A program made the position numbers and the translations under genes. From Halichondria panicea (Eukaryota > Porifera > Demospongiae > Suberitida > Halichondriidae), in assembly GCF_963675165.1 (NCBI RefSeq), contig NC_087382.1:1426001-1490000 (forward strand): a stretch of DNA of 64,000 nt, written 5' to 3'. The notes beneath the pieces were generated by a model. It worked only from the letters and a program-made list of their open reading frames with translations, was not told the origin of the DNA and did no database searches. This document shows positions 47,442 through 58,100 of the stretch, piece after piece (the first letter of the stretch is position 1; every line of letters begins with the position of its first letter).

Positions 47442-48724
47442 GTGTCCATTGAAGATTTTATGCAAATGCATATAATATGGATGAACTACTCCACCAAGAA
47501 ATTCAAACTACCCCATGCAGATGCTGAGGAGAGGGCGTACTTCCTCAAGACTCAGGCTGAGCGGAGACAGAGACACTTGAAGGGGAAAAAGCACAACCAG
47601 ATGAGCTCAGGTAGGTTAAGGCAGCTTTTTAGCAAAACAGCATTAAATTGAAGATGAAGTGTACTGTATACAACTCAGATTTATTGTATAATATCTTGAC
47701 AATAGTACCTTTTTCCCCCAAAATGTATTGTGGACATAAATACCATTAATTTGATAACACTATTACCATGGTTACTATCTTGTTGTGTGCGTTAGCTGTG
47801 ACCAAAAATGACTGACCTTAAATAACATTTTAGAAATGCAGCCTCCAATACTACTTTATACAAAGCAATATTACTACCAAAAGAAAGCTATTGGTGATAT
47901 CTAATAGAAAAAAGGTGAGTATTTGGTATGAGGTCATTCTAACTCAGATCACAGTAACTTAATTGATAAAAATGCTGAAAAATGGAGAAAATTAATCATT
48001 CATATGCATACTGTACAAAATACATGAAAGCAGCCCTAAATACTTGCATAGTTCCTACTGTACAATAGTAAGAGCTTTCTTTTGATACTAAGATGGGGTC
48101 ATGAAATTGTGTATTGGAGGCTGCATTCTGAAAAGAGTTGTTTAAAATAAATGGTCACAGGTAACGCACACAACATGTCAGTAACCATGGCAACGATGTT
48201 ATCATACTGATCCTTTCTACGTATAAGATATAATTCAAGAGCAAAAACATGCATTGATGATGCCATTTCACAATGACAAGGCACTTCATTAATTATACTA
48301 TTTATGGCACTGATCTTAATAATTATGCCTTAACCTACCTGAGAGGGGACAAGATAAGGTGTGTGTGGTGGAACCTCTTACTATTGCATGGGACATATAG
48401 TGTACTGTGAATATTGACGTATCCTTATCTCAGGATTTGATTTAGCACCTTAGAATGTACATGCCCAATAATAATTCTAATTATGATGTGTACATATAAT
48501 TTTAGTTTTACGAGTCTTTTTATGATTTATTCCATGTACATACACACTGACAGGTGATCAATAAGGCGCTGAGGAGAGGTCGTGGTTATAAGGAAATGAG
48601 ATACACTGATAGGTCAGTTGATAAGTCATGTGACAAGTCAGGTGTCAAATCCAGTGAACATGTGCCTCCTGTGAAAAGCAAACGCGTCCACATTAAGTTC
48701 TCTGATAGTGACACTGAACAATAA
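47442..48724 (+). pseudogene. 3' exons of an unrecognised gene, copy 2, split by an insertion
   Basis: The exon begins after a tttttcag acceptor with SIEDFMQMHIIWMNYSTKKF and runs through FLKTQAERRQRHLKGKKH to the insertion at 47,606-48,343. The exon remnant and donor follow (to about 48,366), and the last exon is 48,554-48,724, ending SDSDTEQ. Copy 1 lacks the insertion but has a nonsense change. Neither copy has upstream exons, so the ancestral fragment was probably already incomplete when the module duplicated. Confidence 0.5.
47606..48343. mobile_element. Foldback MITE, about 738 bp, present only in copy 2
   Basis: The ends ctcaggtaggttaaggc and gccttaacctacctgag are exact inverses. The two halves remain imperfectly complementary inward; for example atgcagcctccaatac and gtattggaggctgcat both occur. 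Copy 1 at about 12,190 shows the empty site. The duplicated target is short (ag, 2 bp, somewhat ambiguous). No transposase. Confidence 0.85.
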
Positions 48725-50544
48725 TCACTCCTCATGCATGCATGCTTTGTATGTACATGCAATAATTATGTCATCATTTATTTTGATGCAATAACAACTG
48801 TTAATTATTATCAAAAATCAATGACTGCTATTAAGGGCGTATACGCCTATGGGGTAAAGTAACTTATATAGTGTGCATGTGTCTATTACTTTAACACACA
48901 TAGTGGCAGATCCAGGAATTTTGAGAGGGAGGTTCCAAAACTAAAAAAAAGGGTCATCACTTTTCCAAAACAATGAGCATTAGAGAGCCTGTGGACATAT
49001 CAATTGCAAGACATCAGCCTAGTAACTATGTACAGATCATGATCATTCAAGCTGAGTTAGCTAGTTGCTATAGCTAGTACGTTGACTACAGTGTGTTCTT
49101 GTGTGAAAGGGGGGTTTCAGGGAACCCATGGAACCTGTCTGGATCCGCCACTGCCACAATCAAAGCTACGGAGGGAGAGGATTAAATGTAAAACTGAATG
49201 GCAAAGCAAATAATTAGACACTTATACCCAACAAGCGAGAAATTCCATTGACCACACTTATAAACTATTGCTACGTTATTGCTATACAAGTAAATTAATT
49301 GTTTTGGAATTACCTCCCTCTCAAATTTCCTGGATCCGCCACTGTGTGGTATGTATACTTTTATAGAGCAAAGTGTAATAATTATGCAGCTGTGTAATCA
49401 AAACGCCTGGCTTGCAAGACTATATATAATTATATAGGCATGTACTAGCCGTATTATATATCAGTATACTTCCCTGATAATACGGCCTAGGGTCGTGTAC
49501 CTCTATACTGCTCTTATACCTCTTCAATTTACTGTAATAATTATGCTGATCTAGTTTGAATTAAGTGCATGCTCTATATAGGTATTAGAAAGTGGAACAC
49601 AATTAATTATCTTTTTCTCATAATTATTTCGATCACACAAGTACAAGACAACTGTCTTGTGTGATCAAAGAGAGAGCGTTAATGGACTTGGGAACAGACA
49701 TGTTATGGCTTGTATAATGAATATAATTATAGAGAGTGGATACTGATCGACACGTACCTCTTTTGGAGCACATGCACTCTCATCACTTTACATATGAAAG
49801 TATAACAGTACATGTAGCTATTGGTCTGCATGGCTTCTACGAGACTACCTCCCATGTTAGAACTATAATAAACATAGAGCCAGAGGAGGTCAACACACGA
49901 GTACCTCGATTAGGGATTAGGCTTGGTCACGTGCAAAATAACAGTAATTAAAATTAAAGTTGTGGTTGCAATTTTAGCCTAATTGAGGTACTCGTGTCGG
50001 ACCTCCGCTGACATTTATAGAGCACTGCCTTCTTAAATTAGTTGGGCGTGGCCCGTCCTAGCCTCAAACCTCCTCCTTATAAGGTGACATGTTTTCGCGG
50101 GTATTAATTTCCGCTATTTCAATTCTGTGTAGTCGCAGGTAATTGGCAGTGAATACTACTTGCAAAAATTATAGTTAATTTTACAACTTGAGTAGAATTT
50201 AATACCAGCAAAATAATCTAAAACAGTGAAATCGCAAACAAGTGAAAATATGTCACCTTATAGGCATATATAGGTCAATTTTTCCCAGTTTGGAGAAAAT
50301 TGGTTAGAATGAGCATTTTTTGAGAGACAAATAATACATTATTATGCTGTGATGTCAATCTTCTTACATAACGGTTCACGTGATAGGTACTTCCGCATTG
50401 ACATTGCAGTTGCAAGAACTCTGACCCTGCAAATCCCTGTAGATAATTATACCCTATACCATAATTATGCATGTATACAAAATGTATGTTCAATATATAA
50501 TCAATCAATATTTAGATTTGGGAAGGAAATGAATTGACAATTTA

Positions 50545-50833
50545 ACTCTATATATACTGTGATTAACTGTGAAAAGGTGTATGTGTATATACACACACGT
50601 CAATATACTGTACCATTATCAACATGAGTAATTACATAATAGATTACAGCTAATAACAAGGTCCAACGTATACGAAATTATGGTACTAGAGCACACATTT
50701 CTCTGGCTCCCCATGCTAACTGGACCAATGGGACGTACAATATGGTCAAGTATTGGTTGAAATCAGACAAACAAGATGTAACCATGCAATCAATAATATT
50801 TTGATTTCGGGAATTGACAATTTCTTGCTATAT
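50545..50833. repeat. Single unit of the E-gene 5' tandem repeat
   Basis: Equivalent of the two units at 15,049-15,655 in copy 1; one unit of about 303 bp is missing here. It contains the same decayed aactggaccaatgggacg segment. Confidence 0.7.
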
Positions 50834-50953
50834 ACTCTGATTAACCATGAAAAGGTACTTTTATACGTAAAAAAATCTACAGTGTACCATAAAATCAAAA
50901 CCTATAAAAACTATAATTATAGACCAGCAAGGTCAGACGTACGAAACGTAATA

Positions 50954-53900
50954 ATGATCATCATGACTACTGTGGCACAGTTTTCTTCGCTCATTCTTCT
51001 ACTCTCTCTGACTCTGACCTCCCCCGCTAACTGCTGGACCAATGGGACGACAGTCGAGTATTGGGTGAGACCAGACACAATGTCAGAGTGCCCCCACTCC
51101 ATACCACCACACCAGTGTGTCACTATAACAGATCTGGTGACTAACTCCACAGACACAAGCATCAATGATGGTATGAGTATCAATGTATTCTTCATAGCTG
51201 GGACTCATGTTCCAAAAACGAATGGTTGGATTGTTGTCGGAAATCCTTATTTAGATCAGGAAGTATCAGCAACTGTTGCAGCAATTTCAGATGGACAAAA
51301 CCAACAAAATGTTATAATTGATTGTGAGTCAGGTCACCCAATTAGCTTCGTGTTTCTTCAACTTCTATCTTTAACTTTGAAAAACGTCGAGCTACAAAAT
51401 TGTGGTTTTAAACTACACTTTAATACGAGGGGTAACTCAACTATTCTGGATGAAACCACATCATCAGTAGTAGCCATGGACGTACCCGAGCTGGTAATTG
51501 CTAACATCAATATCACTAACAGCAGAGGAGCTGGCATGGTCATTATTCTGAAGAAATTCGACAAAAATGTCAACATTAACCGTTTAATGCTAAATGAAAT
51601 TGTCATACACGGTAGAAATCATACTGGAAATAAGTTTGTAGGCAACTTGCACGTAATGTTCAGTGCGTCTGAAAATAATACACTTAAGAAACCCACGATT
51701 TTCTCAATAAAAAATTCTATATTTTCAAATGGAATTGGTAGGTGCTCAAAATTTGCAAATTGCTCTTCCGGTGGACTAACAATTTCTATGGTAAACTTAC
51801 ATAATGTAAGTGTATTGATAAACAGGTGCAAATTTATAGGCAATAAAGCTTATAGTGGCGGTGGTATCGGATTGTTCATAGACGAAGGTATTCATAGTTC
51901 GAATCACATTCATATCACCAAGTCAATATTTTCAAGGAATACAGCTGTTAGAAATGGTGGTGGGCTTGCAATAGAGAGTGATGATTTTCTGTATCACAAT
52001 AATATAATGTTACATGTGAATATATCGGAAACAGTGTTCAGTTATAACTCGGCTGAATTTGGTGGTGCAGCATACACTTCATTTACACAGTCTTTTGACA
52101 ATTGTACTTTCATAGGCAATGAAGCTAGACTTGGAGCAGCTGTCTATTCAGACGAGTATTATGATATCGACTTGAGCCAGTACCATCAACAAATCAGTAA
52201 TTGCACATTCATACACAACACATGCAAGATAAATACAAATGAAGAGACAAAGGAAACTGGTACAATTCATGTCATAATACGTGATGATTATCTGTTCATA
52301 AAAGATGTTGAAATTATAGGCAATGATTGTAGAGGTATTTACGTTTATGACACGGACCTAGTACTGTCTGGAACAAGCGTAATTAACGGTAACCATGCTC
52401 ACCAGTCAGATGGCGGGGCTATCCTGTTTGAATGTTCAACGGATAGTAATATACTGGTAGGAATTGATATACTGTCACTCACTAGCCTCAGGATAATCAA
52501 CAACACAGCAGCTGGTTATGGTGGTGGTATTGCAATTCGTAATTGTGAGGATGTTATTAATGAATGTATTTTTAGCCAACCAACAGATAAAATAACAATT
52601 AGTATGAAACACAACACAGCGACGCAGGGAGGTGATGCAATTTATGGAGGCCAACTAGAAGACTGTAAATTGTGGGACATTGTTGATATCATGGAGAGAA
52701 ATACATCATCAGCTGTTTCCTCTCCTCCCAACGAAGTGTGTATTTGCTCTGACGACTTCCCACAGAAACACACTTGTTCACACTTCATGCAACTAGACAT
52801 TTATCCAGGACAGAGGTTCCATATTCCACTAGTGTGTGTTGGGCAGTACAACTATTCCTCCCCTTGCAAAGTACAAGCACATTTACAGATGACAAGTTTC
52901 GCAAACATTGCTGAAGAAACAATCCTTCAAAACATCGCCAAAGAATGCAAGCAACTGTACTACTCAATAGAAACTCAACAAACAAACTATACTGAAACAC
53001 TGTATCTAACAATAGTCGGCCAGGAAGTACAGTCTTATTACGAATGGATCTTTCTAAATATTGAGATTAGAATTAAAGCATGTCCACCTGGTTTTATAAC
53101 AAACTTCAATGCCAAAAAATGCATCTGTACAGAATATCTAGCGTCTAATGGAATCACATGCAACATTGACGATGAGCGACTGCACAAGACGTCCTCCATG
53201 TGGGTTGGCACCTATTCAGAGGGCGTTGTTGTGCATCAAGTCTGTCCATTTGATTACTGTAAGAGCAACTTCACTAAAGTCGATCCCTTCAACCAGCAAG
53301 AACAGTGTGACTTTAATCGCAGTGGTGTACTGTGTGGAGCTTGTCGACCTGGGCTCAGTCTAGCCCTGGGTACATCGCAGTGTAAAGAGTGCTCTAATAT
53401 CAACCTTCTCTTATTGATACTATTTGCACTGGCAGGAGTCGTCTTGGTTGTCCTTTTACTCAAATGTAACCTCACTGTTTCCACGGGAACTATCAATGGT
53501 CTCATCTTTTACGCCAACATCGTACGATCCACACAAACTGCTTTCTTTCCGTCCAACACTGATAACAAATTTGTCAGCATTATCTCTGTCTTTATTGCCT
53601 GGTTGAACCTTGACCTGGGCATAGAAACATGTTTTGTGAATGGACTCAACACATACTATCGTACATGGCTACAATTTATCTTTCCTCTGTACATTTGGAC
53701 AATAGTAGGCCTGCTAATCTTAATCAGCCGCTACTCTATCAAAGTCTCTAAATGGACGGGCTCAAACACAGTATCAGTTCTAGCTACACTCTTCCTACTA
53801 TCGTACGCTAAACTATTGAGGACTACTTTCGATACCTTTTCATCGACCACTCTCATCAATGTCAACGGTACGCCCATCACCCTCTGGCTGCTCGATGGCC

Positions 53901-54622
53901 GCTACACATTCCTCGAGTGGCCGCACAGCTTGCTCTTTGCAGCTGGCCTGTTCATATTATTAGCACACATACTGCCATTCACTATCCTGTTATTAATGGC
54001 CCCGATTCTGCAGCGATACACACACTACAAGTTATTACGATGGGTAAACAAGTTAAAGCCTCTACTGGATGCTTATCAAGGTCCTTACGGAGTCAAGTCT
54101 CGCTATTGGACTGGACTACTGCTGCTAGGTAGGCTCGTTATACTAACAGCTGTGTCTTTAAATGTGTCTGGAAAACAAGCCATCAATTTGCTAGTGATAA
54201 TCATAGTATTGTCTATTTTAAGGATAATATTGATGGCATTCGGAATAACAATTAAGCTCTATACAAGCAAACTATCAAACTTCCTGGAGCTATTTTTTCT
54301 GGCAAATCTTCTGCTACTAACTGCCACATCACTGTTTCTGCAGTCAAACCAGACTGATAAAATCAGCGGACAAAGTATAACAATCTGTTGTATGGTGGGT
54401 AGTGCATTCGTTATGTGTGGCCTCATCTTAGCCTATCACTGCTACGTTATGTGTCAGAGAATAGAAGCCATCAAGCGGCTAACATCAAGAGTTGTTTCCT
54501 CTCTAAAAGGGCCTCGGAATCGAGCACTAACTAACGATGACATCATATGTGTCCCCCCACATAGCACACCCCCCACAGTCACAGAGGTTGATTTGAGGGA
54601 ACTGCTACTAGAGGATAACTAA
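50954..54622 (+). CDS. E-type beta-helix / multi-TM surface protein, copy 2, intact
   Basis: 1,222 residues from the ATG at 50,954, with the same length and domain order as 15,776-19,444: signal peptide, beta-helix, Cys module, about nine hydrophobic segments, tail with DLRELL. By line-by-line reading, the two coding regions differ at seven nonsynonymous and three synonymous positions. Five of the seven fall in one 245-bp stretch at the start of the beta-helix (copy 1 coordinates 16,097-16,341): F/V, A/V, M/T, K/E and S/N. The remaining two are E/K in the later helix and T/I in a loop between membrane segments. No lesions. Confidence 0.9.
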   Translation: MIIMTTVAQFSSLILLLSLTLTSPANCWTNGTTVEYWVRPDTMSECPHSIPPHQCVTITDLVTNSTDTSINDGMSINVFFIAGTHVPKTNGWIVVGNPYLDQEVSATVAAISDGQNQQNVIIDCESGHPISFVFLQLLSLTLKNVELQNCGFKLHFNTRGNSTILDETTSSVVAMDVPELVIANINITNSRGAGMVIILKKFDKNVNINRLMLNEIVIHGRNHTGNKFVGNLHVMFSASENNTLKKPTIFSIKNSIFSNGIGRCSKFANCSSGGLTISMVNLHNVSVLINRCKFIGNKAYSGGGIGLFIDEGIHSSNHIHITKSIFSRNTAVRNGGGLAIESDDFLYHNNIMLHVNISETVFSYNSAEFGGAAYTSFTQSFDNCTFIGNEARLGAAVYSDEYYDIDLSQYHQQISNCTFIHNTCKINTNEETKETGTIHVIIRDDYLFIKDVEIIGNDCRGIYVYDTDLVLSGTSVINGNHAHQSDGGAILFECSTDSNILVGIDILSLTSLRIINNTAAGYGGGIAIRNCEDVINECIFSQPTDKITISMKHNTATQGGDAIYGGQLEDCKLWDIVDIMERNTSSAVSSPPNEVCICSDDFPQKHTCSHFMQLDIYPGQRFHIPLVCVGQYNYSSPCKVQAHLQMTSFANIAEETILQNIAKECKQLYYSIETQQTNYTETLYLTIVGQEVQSYYEWIFLNIEIRIKACPPGFITNFNAKKCICTEYLASNGITCNIDDERLHKTSSMWVGTYSEGVVVHQVCPFDYCKSNFTKVDPFNQQEQCDFNRSGVLCGACRPGLSLALGTSQCKECSNINLLLLILFALAGVVLVVLLLKCNLTVSTGTINGLIFYANIVRSTQTAFFPSNTDNKFVSIISVFIAWLNLDLGIETCFVNGLNTYYRTWLQFIFPLYIWTIVGLLILISRYSIKVSKWTGSNTVSVLATLFLLSYAKLLRTTFDTFSSTTLINVNGTPITLWLLDGRYTFLEWPHSLLFAAGLFILLAHILPFTILLLMAPILQRYTHYKLLRWVNKLKPLLDAYQGPYGVKSRYWTGLLLLGRLVILTAVSLNVSGKQAINLLVIIIVLSILRIILMAFGITIKLYTSKLSNFLELFFLANLLLLTATSLFLQSNQTDKISGQSITICCMVGSAFVMCGLILAYHCYVMCQRIEAIKRLTSRVVSSLKGPRNRALTNDDIICVPPHSTPPTVTEVDLRELLLEDN

Positions 54623-55188
54623 TCATTGACTAACATTGCACGCACATGCAGAGATAGATAAAACACTTAATTTAGCTAGTGTATTGGCAAAAAATAAGTA
54701 CCCTCACAATTGTCACACACACAGTGTACTCTCACCTTCTGACACAATAACACGATTTACATGTTTTGAGAAATTGATTTATTTGGGGACACGTATAGAT
54801 CTATATACATGCATATACAGGCTCTTACTAAGGGGCAAATAGTTATATGAGAGAGCAGCTGCTTCAGAACACTGTTGCACATTCATTTGCTGTCATACAA
54901 CCAAACAATATCACTTGTATTGTCAACTCATATTAATCAATGGAACAGTTAGTCTCATGTTGCTTGGTCTGGATCTCACCCAAAATACTAGATTAGATAT
55001 TTTTGTCTGTTGGCTATAATTATAATTGAGAGTTTGACGTGTGTTATCTTGTGGACAGTAATTAGCTACAGTCACATCACAAATCATAATAACAGCTAGC
55101 AGAGAATAATTAAAACTAGTAAAACAGCAATGAATATTGTAATCAGCAATTATATCATTCTAATCTAAGTGTGTACCTCAGCTACAGT
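54623..55188. other. Convergent 3' intergenic region, copy 2
   Basis: Nearly identical to 19,445-20,009, with no gene seen. Confidence 0.6.
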
Positions 55189-58100
55189 TTAGACTTTATT
55201 ATGTATGGGACCAATTTCTGTGCATGTAACAGCAGGACGATGGTTGACTCTTGTAGGGGGAGGGGCTGGTCTGTAGTCCTCTGTGGTGAGGGGGGCTAGC
55301 TCATCCATGTAGGGTAATATCATCTGGTCTGGCCTCGTGGCTGGTCTGATGATGGGAGGAGTGATGTAACAATCAGGGTCAGCTTCTTCCATGACTCCAT
55401 CATGATCAGTGTAAGGTGGGTTCAAGGCATCTCTTTGTTCATAGTCGTCTACTGCTTTGAGTAATTCATTATCATCATTTTCATCGGCTACCAGCTGCTG
55501 ATACATTTCCCGACCATTGCTAGCTCGTCTGACTACAACATTAGCTCCTAAATTCCTTATGGTGTCTTCTATCTTCAGCCATGTATTAATATTCTTGAGT
55601 ACGAATTGGTAAAAATGGTAGCAGAGGGTTATTGCAAAGATGACAAAGGATATAGCCATCGAAGTATTGGCTAGGGCTGACTGATTTTTTCTGGTATCTT
55701 TGACAAAGGAGGTGCCAAATGCTAGACAAACAATATTGAGTAGATAAAGAGTTTCGAGGGAATCACGGATTTTGTTTTTGTACAAACGATTGTTCAGTAA
55801 TTTCCAGCTGATCAGTCCAACTGATAGAACACCAGCTGATAGAACAGGGAGAGAAGTGTCCAAAGCCAGAGCAGTTATTATATTATGAGCGATAAAAGAA
55901 AATAGGAGCAGTCCCACCCAGTAGCGATGTTTGGGCGTGAATGGAGCATAGTATGCATCCATGAAGCCAATGTACTTCGTGTTCTTAGTCCATTTCATGA
56001 GTTTCCATTTTGAGCAGCGAGGAAACCATTGTCCAAAGAAGAGCACCACAGTGAACACTACACCAGAAATGAGGATTATGGCGGCAAAAACAAACCGAGG
56101 GATGTGACCGGAAGTGAAATATTGCACATTGCCGTCATACATCCAAACTATATCACTTGTACCATCAGGATAATCCAAGACCCTGTGTTGCAGTGCAGCA
56201 ATGATAAACCGTAAGAGTTTGGAATAAGAGAGTAGGACGAGTGTGCCTAGGGCAGCAACTGGATTCCTGTTGGAGAGGAGCTTTGCAAAAGAGTCAAAGT
56301 ACTTGCTCACAATGATTATTAAGAACATCAGAAGAAACAGGTAAGCAGGAAAGACAATCTGAAGGAGCACTTTTGCATGAGAGTTCATTCCATCATAAAA
56401 GCATGTCTCAATACCCAAGTCAAGATTCACCCACGATATGAAAACTGTCAAAGGGTTATGAAAAGGTATGAAAATAGACTGATTTGCAGCTAATATATTA
56501 GTGTAGAAGATCAGCCCATGGATAGTGCCTGTTGCTACGGTAATGTTGAAAACGAGAATGAATACAACTAGTACTATGCCTGCCAGGGCAAACGGAAGTA
56601 GCAGGAGAAGGTAAGAGTTTGAGCAGAGTTCACATCGTGATGTACCTAACACAAGACTCAGTCCTGGTTCACATTCTCCACACAAGACACCACTTCGATT
56701 GTAGTCACACTGTTCGTCAGGGTTGCTTAGACTGATGTTGACTGGCTTTAGTACACAATAGTCAAATGTACAGTTACTAACAACATACCCACTTCCGTTA
56801 GTGGTATTAGTCACTCCTATCCATATGTTGTTATTGCTTTCCAGCTTTATGGTCCCATTTTCTTCAGAACAGTTTGTTATCTGATATTCTTGTTGCAAGA
56901 CTGGATCACAGTCACACTTACACTCAATTGAGGACTGAATTGGTTGGAGTCCAATAGAGCAATCACATTTTTGAAAATATATGTTTAGAATTTGTCTTGA
57001 AATTCCCAAATTGTTGCATGGACCCTCAGCATAGAGTTCCACTTGAGCAGAGCTGTCTTGTGAGAATACATTGTACTCTAATTCTGTGCACTGATTGCTA
57101 ACTTCTTGTTGTGCTTGTCCTTCTTTGAGACGACCAACTCCACTCTCAGTGATAACAAAACTGTGAATTGTGGCATTAATCATTGGATTTCCAGCTTGGT
57201 CTACAGCCATAATACTGATTGTGAATGCTTGTCCCTTTCTAACAGAAATGGTTTGCTTGGTGGTGTTACACAACTTCACTCTTACAGCCTTCGAAGCTAT
57301 CGATGAATAATGCACAGTATTGTTCAAGTACTCAAATCCATTGTCTGATGAAGAAAGTTCGGCTGATACATCCACCGTACACCTGTCCAACAGACCTCCG
57401 TAAATATCTGCTCCTGACTGGGAAGCTGTGTTGTTGGTCAAAAAAGTGTTGCAATAATTGATTGACTTATTATTTAAACACTTAACTTCTTCAGATGAAG
57501 ACGGAATACCTTGGAGCAAATTTAGCACGATCTTAATAAAATTGATATCAAAACCATACAGATTTAGAGTTTGAATGAAGCATTCTGTTTGTGTCAGATC
57601 TCCTGCAGTAGTTACATCCTCTCCTCTACACACACCACTCTCAGTACTGTCTGCCACAAATATCCCCCCTCCATATTGAGCCGTGTTATTCTGAATTTCT
57701 AGTATGACCAGCGTTTTACCAAGCTCTAGCTCCAAGTCCTGTTTCAGAATATATATCCTGGAGCTTTGCTGTAGATACATTCCACCTCCGCTATTGTTTG
57801 CTGAGTTTGACTTGATTTGGACGTGAGCGTGAGAAAAAGCCTTAATGTTTGAAGCGACTGCATAAATACCTCCTCCATTTTGTGCATCATTTCGATCTAT
57901 AATACTCTCAAACAATACAGCTTTCATGTCACTACATGTACACAGGACAAACTGACGATTAAGTAAACAACCAGTAGTGACCTTCGAATCAAATTCAATT
58001 TCGCTTGAGTATGCATAAATCCCACCACCATTGTGTGCTTTGTTATGAGAAATCTCTATTGGATAGTGAACAAAGAGTGTGCTCTCTCTCAGAAACACAC

